Below, in pieces: positions 25,046 through 33,365 of a DNA stretch of 64,000 nucleotides (its first letter is position 1; the number at the start of each line of letters is the position of its first letter). The notes under the pieces were generated by a model. The model made no database searches, was not told the origin of the DNA, and worked only from the letters and a program-made list of their open reading frames with translations. Location of the stretch: positions 398,567 through 462,566 of the forward strand of contig NZ_JAAHBP010000007.1 in the NCBI RefSeq assembly GCF_023184515.1, given 5' to 3'. The position numbers and the translations under genes are program-made. Source of the stretch: Streptomyces sp. D2-8. Lineage in GTDB: Bacteria > Actinomycetota > Actinomycetes > Streptomycetales > Streptomycetaceae.

Positions 25046-26206
25046 ATGGCAGCAGGATCGGGAGGCCTCAAGGACGCCACCGCTCTCGTCGGCATCGGCC
25101 AGACGCCCTTCGCCAAGCGGCTCCCGGAGGACGAACGCACCCTCGCCTGCCGTGCCGTCCTGGCCGCTCTCGACGATGCCGGGATCGCGCCCGGTGAGGT
25201 CGACGCCCTCGCCTCCTACACCATGGAGGAGACGGACGAGGTGGAGCTGGCGAAGGCCTGCGGCTTCGGCGACCTCACCTTCTTCAGCAAGGTCGGCTTC
25301 GGGGGCGGGGGTTCGTGCGCCACCGTCGCCCATCTCGCCGCCGCCGTCGCCGCCGGACAGGCGAGCGTCGGGGTGGCCTGGCGGTCCCGCAAGCGGGGCA
25401 GCGGGCCCCGGCCCTGGACCAACACCGCCGTCCAGCTCCCGACCCCGGCCCAGTGGACCCGGCCGTACGGGCTGCTGAGGCCCGCCGACGAGATCGCGAT
25501 GCTCACCCGCCGCTACCTGCACGAGTACGGCGCCACCCGGGACCACCTGTTCAACGTCGCCCTCGCCTGCCGCAACCGGGCCAACCAGAACCCCGCCGCG
25601 ATCATGTACGACCGGCCCCTCACCCGCGAGATGTACATGACCTCCCGCTGGATCAGCGAGCCGCTCTGCCTCTTCGACAACTGCCTGGAGACCGACGGGG
25701 CGCTGGCGTGTGTCGTGGTCTCCGCCGAGCGCGCCCGGGACTGCCGGCGCAGGCCCGTCTACGTCCACGCCGCCGCCCAGTCGCTCCCCGCCCAGCACCA
25801 CGGCATGGTCAACTACTGGAACGACGACCCCCTCACCGGCCCCGCCTGGACCGCCGCCCGGCACCTGTGGAAACACTCCGACCTGGCCCCCGAGGACATC
25901 GACGTCGCCCAGATCTACGACGCCTTCACGCCCCTGGTCCTGCTCTCCCTGGAGGGCTACGGCTTCTGCGGGCGCGGTGAGGGCGGGGCGTTCACCGAGG
26001 GCGGGACGCTGGAGATCGGCGGGCTGTTGCCGGTGAACACCGGCGGGGGCGGGCTGTCCGAGGCCTACGTCCACGGCTTCAACCTCATCAACGAGGGGGT
26101 CAGGCAGCTGCGCGGGACCAGTACCGCGCAGGTGCCGGGCGCCTCCACCTGTCTGGTCACGGCGGGTGAGGGGGTCCCGACCTCCGCCCTGCTGCTGAGG
26201 AGTTGA
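25046..26206 (+). CDS. Ltp-type thiolase-like protein (acyl-CoA retro-aldolase candidate)
   Basis: 386-residue thiolase-fold protein of the lipid-transfer/SCP-x thiolase group. It keeps the subgroup motifs VAQIYDAFTPLVL, GYGFCGRGEGGAF and PVNTGGGGLSEAY; in Ltp2-type enzymes such tyrosines support retro-aldol cleavage rather than thiolysis. The N-terminal half has KVGFGGGGSCATVAHL. GGAGG lies 10 nt before the ATG. The next gene encodes a DUF35 OB-fold protein, the known partner of Ltp aldolases in steroid side-chain degradation. The pair is therefore a candidate acyl-CoA aldolase. A paralogue is at 35148. Confidence 0.85.
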   Translation: MAAGSGGLKDATALVGIGQTPFAKRLPEDERTLACRAVLAALDDAGIAPGEVDALASYTMEETDEVELAKACGFGDLTFFSKVGFGGGGSCATVAHLAAAVAAGQASVGVAWRSRKRGSGPRPWTNTAVQLPTPAQWTRPYGLLRPADEIAMLTRRYLHEYGATRDHLFNVALACRNRANQNPAAIMYDRPLTREMYMTSRWISEPLCLFDNCLETDGALACVVVSAERARDCRRRPVYVHAAAQSLPAQHHGMVNYWNDDPLTGPAWTAARHLWKHSDLAPEDIDVAQIYDAFTPLVLLSLEGYGFCGRGEGGAFTEGGTLEIGGLLPVNTGGGGLSEAYVHGFNLINEGVRQLRGTSTAQVPGASTCLVTAGEGVPTSALLLRS

Positions 26207-26216
26207 GGAGCTGCTC

Positions 26217-26630
26217 ATGCTGCGTCCCGTCCCCGACACCGACGGCGCCCCCTTCTGGGAGTACGCCGCACAGGGCGAACTCCGCGTCCAGGCCTGCGCC
26301 GACTGCGGCGAGCTCCGCTTCCCGCCCCGGCCCTGCTGCCCCGGCTGCCAGTCCTTCGACAGCGAGTGGCGACTGATGTCCGGCCGGGGCCGGGTCTGGT
26401 CGTACGTCGTCGCCCATCCGCCGCTGCTGCCCGACTACGCCGCGCAGGCGCCCTACAACGTGGTCGTCGTCGAGCTGGACGAGGCGCCCCGCATCCGGCT
26501 GGTGGGCAACCTGGTCACCGGGGCCGGCCGGCCCCTCGGCTCCCTCCCGCCGGAGAGCCTGCGCATCGGCGCCCGGGTGCGGGCCGTGTTCCACGAGGGC
26601 CTTCCCCAGTGGGTTTTGGAGCGGTCATGA
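26217..26630 (+). CDS. DUF35 / OB-fold zinc-ribbon acyl-CoA-binding protein
   Basis: 137-residue protein with an N-terminal rubredoxin-like zinc ribbon (CADCGELRFPPRPCCPGC, two C-x2-C pairs) and a C-terminal OB-fold (GRGRVWSYVVAHPPLLPDYA). DUF35 proteins partner Ltp thiolases: the OB-fold binds CoA and organises the aldolase complex. It starts 10 bp after the thiolase gene and its stop overlaps the next start (ATGA), so the three genes form a tight operon. Confidence 0.88.
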   Translation: MLRPVPDTDGAPFWEYAAQGELRVQACADCGELRFPPRPCCPGCQSFDSEWRLMSGRGRVWSYVVAHPPLLPDYAAQAPYNVVVVELDEAPRIRLVGNLVTGAGRPLGSLPPESLRIGARVRAVFHEGLPQWVLERS

Positions 26631-27400
26631 GCAGTGTGCTCGTGCGGGCCGACCGGGACAGCGGGGTCGCGGTCGTGACGCTGAACCGGCCCGAGCGGCT
26701 CAATGCCATCGACCTCGCCATGGCCGACGAACTCGTCGCCGCGTGGCACGAGTTGCGGTTCGACGACGCCGTGCGGGCGATCGTCCTCGCCGGGGCCGGC
26801 GAGCGCGCCTTCTGCACCGGCATCGACCGGGACGCCGTCGTGCCGCAGCCGAACTCGCCGTACGCGCAGGACGATCCGCTGCTCGGCATCGGGCCGAAGG
26901 CGAACGACCTGTGGAAACCGGTCGTCGCCGCCGTGCACGGCATGGCCTGCGGAGGGGCCTTCTATCTGCTCGGCGAGGCGGAGTTCGTCGTCGCGGACAC
27001 CACCGCCTCCTTCTTCGACCCGCACACCACCTACGGCATGGTCAGCGCCTACGAGTCGGTCCTGATGGCGCAGCGCATGCCGTACGGGGAGGTCGCGCGG
27101 ATGGCGTTGATGGGCACGGCGGAGCGGATCTCGGCGCGGCGGGCGTACGAGGTGGGGCTGGTGTCGGAACTCGTCGCGGAGGGGGAGGCGTTGCGGGCGG
27201 CGACCGCGTGCGCCGCCGTGCTCGCCGGGTATCCGACCGAGGCCGTGCAGGGAACCGTGCGGGCGCTGTGGGCCGCGAGTGAGGCGGGACGTTCGCAGGG
27301 GATCGCGCAGGCGCCGCATCTCATCGCACTCGGGAACGCGGCGGGTGAGCGGCAGGCCCGGCTGTTCGCGGGGCGGTCGCGGGAGTACCGGTTGCGTTAG
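26627..27400 (+). CDS. Enoyl-CoA hydratase/isomerase family protein lacking catalytic Glu pair
   Basis: 257-residue crotonase-fold protein: VVTLNRPERLNAIDLAMADE at the N-terminus, CTGIDRDAV, then the oxyanion segment HGMACGGAFYLLGEAEFVVA. By alignment from memory with rat enoyl-CoA hydratase, the two catalytic Glu positions (GGGCEL and QPEILLG) are Phe and His here, so ordinary hydration is unlikely. It may be a hydrolase, retro-aldol or ring-cleavage variant of the fold. It is the third gene of the Ltp/DUF35 operon and overlaps DUF35 by 4 nt. Confidence 0.82.
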   Translation: MSSVLVRADRDSGVAVVTLNRPERLNAIDLAMADELVAAWHELRFDDAVRAIVLAGAGERAFCTGIDRDAVVPQPNSPYAQDDPLLGIGPKANDLWKPVVAAVHGMACGGAFYLLGEAEFVVADTTASFFDPHTTYGMVSAYESVLMAQRMPYGEVARMALMGTAERISARRAYEVGLVSELVAEGEALRAATACAAVLAGYPTEAVQGTVRALWAASEAGRSQGIAQAPHLIALGNAAGERQARLFAGRSREYRLR

Positions 27401-27435
27401 GGAATCGTTTCCCCCTACACGCGTATGCTCGGGGC

Positions 27436-28401
27436 GTGGTTGAGCATCGGATGATCGACGTCAATGGCATACGACTGCACATCGCGGAGCAGGGCGAGGG
27501 CCCGCTCGTGGTGCTGCTGCACGGCTTCCCGGAGTCCTGGCACTCCTGGCGGCACCAGTTCGGTCCGTTGGCCGAGGCCGGTTTCCGGGTGGTGGCGCCC
27601 GACCAGCGCGGGTACGGCGGCAGTGACCGCCCCGAGGACGTGGCCGCGTACAGCATCCTCCACCTGGTGGGGGACGTGGTCGGGCTGATCCACGCGCTGG
27701 GCGAGGAGCGGGCGTTCGTCGTCGGGCACGACTGGGGCGCGCCGGTGGCCTGGCACACCGCGCTGCTGCGGCCGGACGTGGTGCGGGGAGTGGCCGGACT
27801 GAGCGTGCCGCCGCCCTTCCGGGGCAGTCGGCCTCCGCTGGAGACCATGCGGGAGCGGTTCGAGGGCCGCTTCTACTGGAACTACTTCAGCCGGCCCGGC
27901 GTCGCGGACGCCGAGTTCGCCGCCGACACCCGGACGACCCTGCGCAAGCTGCTGTACTCCGCCTCCGGTGACGCGCCGGACGCCGGGCGCCCCGAGCAGG
28001 CCCTGGTCGACCTGGAGCGCGGCTGGCTCGCGGACGCGCCGAACCCCGAGGTGCTGCCCGAGTGGCTCACCGAGGAGGACCTCGACGTGCTCACCGAGAG
28101 CTTCGAGCCGGGCTTCACCGGCGCGCTCAACTGGTACCGCAACCTGGACCGCAACTGGGAGCTGACCGCCCCCTGGCAGGGCGCGGTCGTGTCCCCTCCC
28201 GCGCTGTACGTGTACGGCGACCGGGACCTGGTGCCGGCCTTCCCGGGAACGCCCGAACTGATCGAGCAGCTCCCCGAGTTGATGCCGGACCTGCGCCGCA
28301 AGCCGCTCGTGCTGCCGGGCTGCGGCCACTGGACGCAGCAGGAGCGGCCCGCCGAGGTGAACGAGGCGCTGACCGACTTCCTGACGGAGCTGCGGGACTG
28401 A
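27436..28401 (+). CDS. Alpha/beta hydrolase, epoxide hydrolase type
   Basis: 321-residue hydrolase with the epoxide-hydrolase layout: oxyanion motif HGFPESW at about residue 29, nucleophile Asp in GHDWGAPVAW (D99), a helical cap, a second acidic residue near YGDRDLVPAF, and a C-terminal His in GCGHWTQQE (H298). It is predicted to open an epoxide by water addition. The start GTG 27436 has no real ribosome site. TATGCT at 27424 is positioned for a leaderless transcript starting at the GTG. It lies 35 bp after the hydratase-family gene, so it may be partly co-transcribed. Confidence 0.87.
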   Translation: MVEHRMIDVNGIRLHIAEQGEGPLVVLLHGFPESWHSWRHQFGPLAEAGFRVVAPDQRGYGGSDRPEDVAAYSILHLVGDVVGLIHALGEERAFVVGHDWGAPVAWHTALLRPDVVRGVAGLSVPPPFRGSRPPLETMRERFEGRFYWNYFSRPGVADAEFAADTRTTLRKLLYSASGDAPDAGRPEQALVDLERGWLADAPNPEVLPEWLTEEDLDVLTESFEPGFTGALNWYRNLDRNWELTAPWQGAVVSPPALYVYGDRDLVPAFPGTPELIEQLPELMPDLRRKPLVLPGCGHWTQQERPAEVNEALTDFLTELRD

Positions 28402-28411
28402 CGTCCCGCCA

Positions 28412-28455
28412 GTCGTTCGTCCCGTCGGCCGTTCGTCCCGTCGGCCGTTCGTCCC
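28412..28455. repeat. 16-bp tandem repeat after the epoxide hydrolase gene
   Basis: Two exact copies of GTCGGCCGTTCGTCCC (28424-28439, 28440-28455) preceded by a partial copy. They lie in the short gap between convergent genes. No hairpin with a T-tract is evident. Confidence 0.5.
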
Positions 28456-28456
28456 G

Positions 28457-29059
28457 TCAGTCGTCGACGAGGGCCTGGCGGTCGACCTCGCAGTGGTCGA
28501 CCGAGTCCACCAGGCCCGAGCCGCCCACCCGGACGTCGACGGTGGCCGTGCCGTTCGCGGGGACCGTGACGTCCCCGTACCGGTCGACGACGGTGATGCC
28601 CCGGTCGTCCTCGAAGGTGACCGAGACGGAGAAGCCGGCCTTGCGGCCGTTGGGGTTGCGGACCTCGACGGTCGCGTAGGGGGCCGTCGGGGTCGCGCAG
28701 CTCACCAGCTTCGCCGTGCCGTCCTTCAGGGCCTTGCCGCTGCCGGAGCCGGAGGAGGACGTCGGCGTGGAGCCGTAGTTCGGCCGGCGGGTGTACGAGC
28801 TGCCGCCGCCGCTCGCGTCATCATCGTCGTCAGAGCCGTACGCGCCGCCGCTCGGACCGCCGGAGCCGTACGAGCCGCCGCTCGACGTCGACGACCTCGA
28901 ACTGTCGTGGTCCTGGCCGGCGCTGCTGCACCCGCCGCCTCCGCCGCCGCTGTGACCGTGGCTGCCGCCGCGGCCCCGGCCGGACGAGAAGCCGGTCAGT
29001 GCCAGTACCACCAGGACCAGCACCGCTGTGAACCTGAGCCTGCGCCCCCGTATCCGCAT
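28457..29059 (-). CDS. Secreted Gly/Ser-rich protein of unknown function
   Basis: 200 residues. A basic start (MRIRGRRLRF) and hydrophobic core (AVLVLVVLALTGF) form a signal peptide. There is no convincing lipobox, although a Cys lies in GGGGGGCSSAG. A low-complexity Gly/Ser/Asp linker to about residue 105 precedes a C-terminal domain with two cysteines (KLVSCATP, DHCEVD) and beta-type sequence VEVRNPNGRKAGFSVSVTFE, resembling FxLYD-like immunoglobulin folds. In S. coelicolor a small secreted-protein gene lies between afsS and afsK (from memory), and this gene may correspond to it. Confidence 0.7.
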   Translation of the reverse strand: MRIRGRRLRFTAVLVLVVLALTGFSSGRGRGGSHGHSGGGGGGCSSAGQDHDSSRSSTSSGGSYGSGGPSGGAYGSDDDDDASGGGSSYTRRPNYGSTPTSSSGSGSGKALKDGTAKLVSCATPTAPYATVEVRNPNGRKAGFSVSVTFEDDRGITVVDRYGDVTVPANGTATVDVRVGGSGLVDSVDHCEVDRQALVDD

Positions 29060-29227
29060 GGCGGAGAGCCTAGTGATCGCCTGTCACGGTCATGTCACTG
29101 CGTGGCGACCGGCGCGTACCCGGCGTAGCGTCTCCGGTGGGAGCGGTGAACGGGCCGCTCCCCGAGAAGCGACGGCCGCCGTCCGGAGCCCCTTCCGTAC
29201 GCCGGTACGACGGCCGTCCCGGGCCGG

Positions 29228-31606
29228 TCAGGCGGTGCGCGCCGTGCCCGTGCCCTTCTCCGCGTCCAGTGCGTACACGCAACGGTCCTTGCTGCACGCG
29301 TACACCACCCCGTCCCGCACGACCGGGGAGCCGGTGATCTCGCCGCCGGTGGCGAGTTTCCAGCGCAGCCGGCCGTCGTCGGCCTTCAGGGTGTAGAGCA
29401 GGTGGTCGGTGGAGCCGAAGTGGATCCGGCCCTCCGCCACCGAGGGGGCGCCCACGATGTCGCCGCCCGCCTGGAAGCGCCACTTGGGCGTGCCGGTGAC
29501 CGCGTCCAGGGTGTAGAGGCCCTTGCCGCTGCCCACGTGGACGTGCCCGGCCGCGACCAGGACGGGATCGACGGAGGAGCGGGACTCGGTGGCGATGCGC
29601 CAGCGGTCGCGGCCGTCGGTGGCGTCGAGGGCGTAGACCGTGCCGAGGTAGTCGGCGAGGTAGATGCCGCCGCCGGTGACGGCCGGGCCGGGGACGAAGG
29701 TGGGCGGGCTGAGGAACACGGCCGGGGCCTCGAAGTGCCACTTCACGTGCCCGGCGGCCACGTCCAGGGCGAGGACGCGGGTGCCGGCGCAGACGTAGAC
29801 GTAGCCGTCGGTCGCCTGGGTGAGCCGGATCGGGACGCCGCCGCAGGAGGCCGCGTCGCCGATCGGGTACGACCAGCGCTCCTCGCCGGTGCGGGCGTCC
29901 AGGGCGCGCAGCCGGGCGTCCTGCCACACGTAGACCGTGCCGTCGTGCAGGACGGGTCCGGCCTCGGGGGACTCGAAGTCGGACTGGCAGCCGGTGATCT
30001 CCCAGAGCTTCTGGCCGCCCGAGGCCTCCCAGCCCTGGACGCCGCCGCCGCGGGTGCCGGTGACGACGGTGCCGCGGCCGGCCTGGAGCGAATAGACCCA
30101 GGCGTCCGTCTGCAGGCGCCACAGGTCGGCGCCCTCACGGGCGTCCAGGGCGAACAGCGTGGGCCCGTCGGAGGCGTGGATACGGCCGTCCGCGACCGCC
30201 ATGGACCAGGCGACGTCCCGGGTCTTGAAGCGGCGGCGGCCGGTGGCGACGTCCAGGGCGTGCACCTCGAAGGAGGTGACGTAGACCAGGTCGTCGGCGA
30301 CCGAGGGCGTGCCCCAGACGTCGTTGGACATGCGGAAACGCCAGGGCCGCCAGCCGCCGGCCTGCTCGGGCGGCGCGGCCGGGGCCGGGGGCGCGGCGAC
30401 GGCGGGGCCCACGGCGGGGTCGGTGCCGTTGACGCCGGGGCGGGGTTTGGACCAGGAGGCGGCGAGGGCGGCCTCGGGAAGGGGCGCCTTGACGGCGGCG
30501 GCACGCACGTCGGCGACGCGCGGGCCCGGGCCGATGGGCACCGGGGCGCCGGCCAGCCGGACGGGGCCGGTGTCGGGTCCGCCGGCAGGGGCGGGCACGG
30601 GCGCCTGGACGACGGGGTCGTGCGAGGGCGGGGGCGGGATGGGCGCGGGGCCCGGGGCGGGGCGAGCGCCGCCGCCGTGGCCGGCGCCGGGGGCGGGCTT
30701 GCCGGCCGGGCGGCCGTTGCGGCGGGACTCGATCAGGCCCACGGCCCGCTCGGGCAGCCAGGCGGAGGCCGTGCCGCTGTCGTCGGAGCCGGAGCCGAAG
30801 AGGTGGGGGGCCAGCTGGGACTGGAGGTCGGCCGGGTTGGGGCGGGCCGTCGGGTCCATCTGCATACAGGACTCGATGAGCGGCCGCAGTTCGTCCGGGA
30901 GCCCTTCGAGGTCCGGGCCCTCGCGCAGCAGCATGAAGACCGTCTCGACCGGGTTGGCACCGTGGAAGGGCGGGTGCCCGGTGGCGGCGAAGACCAGCAT
31001 GGAGCCGAGGGAGAAGACGTCGCTGGCGCCGGTGACGCTGCGGGAGTCCTTGGCCTGCTCGGGCGACATGTAGGCGGGGGTGCCGACGGCGACGTTCGTC
31101 ATCGTCAAACGTGTGTTCGATACGCCGGAGGCGATACCGAAGTCGATCACCCGGGGCCCGTCCTCCACGACGAGGACGTTCGACGGCTTGAGGTCCCGGT
31201 GCACCAGACCCGCGCCGTGGATGGACTGGAGCGCCTCGGCCACACCCGCCGCCAGCCAGCGCACCGCCTGGGCCGGCATCGGGCCGCAGTCGTTCACTAT
31301 CTCCTCGAGGGAGGGCGCGGGGACGTACGCGGTGGCCAGCCACGGCACGGCGGCGCGCGGGTCGGCGTCCACGACCGCGGCCGTGTAGAAGCCGGAGACG
31401 GCGCGGGCCGCTTCCACCTCACGCGTGAAGCGGACCCGGAACAGCTGGTCCTCGGCCAGCTCCGTCCGGACGGTCTTGATCGCCACGCGCCGGCCGGACG
31501 CCGAACGCGCGAGATAGACCAGCCCCATGCCGCCGGCACCCAGCCGTCCCAGCACCTCGAACGGCCCGATCCGCCGCGGATCGTGCTGCGTCAGCTGATC
31601 CACCAC
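29228..31606 (-). CDS. afsK: AfsK-type Ser/Thr protein kinase with PQQ-like beta-propeller
   Basis: About 792 residues. The kinase domain (about 12-275) has LGRLGAGGMGLVYLA, VAIKTVRTELAED (catalytic Lys), HRDLKPSNVLVVED and IDFGIAS. A Pro/Ala-rich linker follows without a transmembrane helix. The C-terminal half is a repeated propeller: VYALDATDGRDRWRI, LYTLDAVTGTPKWRF, LYTLKADDGRLRWKL and more, about seven to eight blades. S. coelicolor AfsK (about 799 residues) has this architecture and phosphorylates AfsR. I chose GTG 31606; GTG 31603 is equally possible, both after GGGGAGG. An AfsR homologue and an AfsS-like peptide lie 8-11 kb away. Confidence 0.88.
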   Translation of the reverse strand: MVDQLTQHDPRRIGPFEVLGRLGAGGMGLVYLARSASGRRVAIKTVRTELAEDQLFRVRFTREVEAARAVSGFYTAAVVDADPRAAVPWLATAYVPAPSLEEIVNDCGPMPAQAVRWLAAGVAEALQSIHGAGLVHRDLKPSNVLVVEDGPRVIDFGIASGVSNTRLTMTNVAVGTPAYMSPEQAKDSRSVTGASDVFSLGSMLVFAATGHPPFHGANPVETVFMLLREGPDLEGLPDELRPLIESCMQMDPTARPNPADLQSQLAPHLFGSGSDDSGTASAWLPERAVGLIESRRNGRPAGKPAPGAGHGGGARPAPGPAPIPPPPSHDPVVQAPVPAPAGGPDTGPVRLAGAPVPIGPGPRVADVRAAAVKAPLPEAALAASWSKPRPGVNGTDPAVGPAVAAPPAPAAPPEQAGGWRPWRFRMSNDVWGTPSVADDLVYVTSFEVHALDVATGRRRFKTRDVAWSMAVADGRIHASDGPTLFALDAREGADLWRLQTDAWVYSLQAGRGTVVTGTRGGGVQGWEASGGQKLWEITGCQSDFESPEAGPVLHDGTVYVWQDARLRALDARTGEERWSYPIGDAASCGGVPIRLTQATDGYVYVCAGTRVLALDVAAGHVKWHFEAPAVFLSPPTFVPGPAVTGGGIYLADYLGTVYALDATDGRDRWRIATESRSSVDPVLVAAGHVHVGSGKGLYTLDAVTGTPKWRFQAGGDIVGAPSVAEGRIHFGSTDHLLYTLKADDGRLRWKLATGGEITGSPVVRDGVVYACSKDRCVYALDAEKGTGTARTA

Positions 31607-31798
31607 TCTGCCTGCCACCTCCCCGTACGAGCCGCGCCAAGCCACATGTTCCACGCGACCCCGTGCAGCGTCTCACCACCGCACCGCCATGGCGGCACGC
31701 ACCCTGATTCTTCCTGGCCCGAGCCCTGGTTGCGAACCCGGTGACAATTGGGATGTCTCGGCATGTAAGTGATCAAACGATGAGCAAACAATGCCTGT

Positions 31799-32521
31799 TC
31801 AGCGGTGCAGCAACGCGAAGGACGCCCCCTGATTGTCCGTGACGACGGCGACCTCGCCGTACGAGGTCTCGAAGGGCGGGGCCTGGACCCGGCCGCCGAG
31901 CCGCTTCACGTCCTCCAGCGCGGCCGGTACGTCCTCGACGGCGAAGTGCACGAGGAAGTGGGGCGGCATCCGGTCGGAGAACACGTCGGAGACGGGGGCA
32001 CGGCCGACATCGGGCTCGGCGTCCGGCCCGAACAGGGCCTCCTGGAAGAGTTCGCCGTAGAAGGCGTTGGCCGCCTCGGTGTCGCGGGCGTACAGCTCGG
32101 CCCAGGCGAAGGTGCCCGGCTCGTGCCGCTTGCCGAAGCCGGGGTGCTCCTCCGGCTGCCACAGGGCGAAGACGGCCCCCTCGGGGTCGGTGACGAGCGC
32201 GGTGACGCCCAGTTCCCCGGCCGGAACCGGGGCCGAGACGATCTGCCCGCCCGCGTCCCGGATGCGCCGGGCCAGGGCCGGCGCGTCCGGGGTCGCGAAG
32301 TACACCGTCCAGACGGTGGGCAGCCTGCCGTCCACCTTGCGGACCAGGGCGGCCACGGGTTCGCCGTCCTTCAGCGCCTGCGCGAAGGAGCCGAACCAGT
32401 CCTCGAAGGTCCACCCGAAAAGTTCACCGTAGAACCGCTTGCCCGCCTCGACGTCGGGAAGCTGCGCGTCCACCCAGCAGGGGACGCCCTCTCCGTACAC
32501 CGATGCCCTGTTTTCGGCCAT
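31799..32521 (-). CDS. kbpA: Two-domain VOC (glyoxalase-fold) protein, KbpA-like
   Basis: 240 residues with two tandem VOC modules: CWVDAQLPDVEAGKRFYGEL in the first and FAWAELYARDTEAANAFYGE in the second, each ending in a beta strand (VTDPEGAVFALWQP; VTDNQGASFALLHR). It is directly upstream of the AfsK-type kinase on the same strand. In S. coelicolor the neighbour of afsK encodes KbpA (about 252 residues), which binds AfsK and inhibits its autophosphorylation. Position and size fit, so I assign this from context and memory rather than a motif. It could instead be an unrelated VOC enzyme. Confidence 0.6.
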   Translation of the reverse strand: MAENRASVYGEGVPCWVDAQLPDVEAGKRFYGELFGWTFEDWFGSFAQALKDGEPVAALVRKVDGRLPTVWTVYFATPDAPALARRIRDAGGQIVSAPVPAGELGVTALVTDPEGAVFALWQPEEHPGFGKRHEPGTFAWAELYARDTEAANAFYGELFQEALFGPDAEPDVGRAPVSDVFSDRMPPHFLVHFAVEDVPAALEDVKRLGGRVQAPPFETSYGEVAVVTDNQGASFALLHR

Positions 32522-32643
32522 GCCGCCAACGTAACCGCGACTGCCGCAACCCGCAGACCAGGCGCACCAGCCTCCGCCCTCCCTTGCACCCCATTTGCAG
32601 TCGGCCGAATCGCGCCCCGATCACGCCTCGGTAAGCTGACGGC

Positions 32644-33291
32644 ATGACAGGACAAGTGCGTACCGTCGACGGCCGCGTGGCCGGCCGACGTGGGCAGGCG
32701 ACCCGGCAGAAGCTGCTCGACTGCCTCAGCGAGATGCTCAGCTCCTCCCCGTACCGGGACGTCAAAGTCATCGATGTCGCCCGGAAAGCGGGCACTTCGC
32801 CCGCGACCTTCTACCAGTACTTCCCGGACGTCGAGGGCGCCGTCCTGGAGATCGCCGAGCAAATGGCGACCGAGGGCGCCGCGTTGACGGAGCTCCTGGA
32901 GGGCCGCTCCTGGGCCGGCAAAGCCGGCTGGCAGACGGCGCAGGAACTCGTCGACGGCTTCCTGGACTTCTGGCGCAGGAACGACGCCATCCTCCGGGTC
33001 ATCGATCTCGGCGCCGCCGAGGGCGACAAGCGCTTCTACAAACTCCGGATGAAGATCCTCAACTCGGTGAACAACTCCCTCGCGGACGCCGTCGCCGAGC
33101 TCCAGGCCAAGGGCAGGGTCGACAAGGACGTGAACCCGGCGGCCGTCGCCGGTTCACTGGTCGCGATGCTCGCGGCCGTCGCCTCCCACCAGAAGGGCTT
33201 CTCCTCCTGGGGCGTGAAGCAGGCCGAACTGAAGCCGAACCTGGCCCTGTTGGTGCACCTGGGCGTCACCGGCCGGAAGCCGACGAAGTAG
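32644..33291 (+). CDS. TetR family transcriptional regulator
   Basis: 215-residue regulator. HTH region: RRGQATRQKLLDCLSEMLSS, then VKVIDVARKAGTSPATFYQY. The ligand-binding domain has WRRNDAILRVIDLGAAEGDK and a basic C-terminus. The ATG at 32644 has no ribosome site; TAAGCT at 32632 could drive a leaderless mRNA. It is divergent from the kbpA-like gene and lies close to the middle of the dispersed CTGACG regulon. That makes it a candidate regulator of the regulon, but its own upstream region lacks the palindrome (the CTGACG at its start is not followed by a matching arm). Confidence 0.85.
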   Translation: MTGQVRTVDGRVAGRRGQATRQKLLDCLSEMLSSSPYRDVKVIDVARKAGTSPATFYQYFPDVEGAVLEIAEQMATEGAALTELLEGRSWAGKAGWQTAQELVDGFLDFWRRNDAILRVIDLGAAEGDKRFYKLRMKILNSVNNSLADAVAELQAKGRVDKDVNPAAVAGSLVAMLAAVASHQKGFSSWGVKQAELKPNLALLVHLGVTGRKPTK

Positions 33292-33331
33292 CGCGGCGCA
33301 GCGGCCTCTTACGTATCCAAGTCCTGTCTGG

Positions 33332-33365
33332 CAGGCGGTGGTTCACCCGGGTGGACCACCGCCTG
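33332..33365. terminator. Bidirectional terminator-type hairpin
   Basis: A 34-bp near-perfect dyad (CAGGCGGTGG ... CCACCGCCTG with one mismatch in the stem) lies between the convergent TetR and reductase genes. On the plus strand it is followed by TTGCGCTTTT. The reductase stop codon (33343-33345) falls inside it. Confidence 0.75.

Noticed and set aside
28412..28455. CRISPR-like short repeats
   Set aside because: Only two to three 16-bp units with no spacers; a simple tandem repeat.
32636..32650. CTGACGGCATGACAG at the start of the TetR gene, resembling the regulon operator
   Set aside because: The right half TGACAG is not the reverse complement of CTGACG, so there is no dyad.
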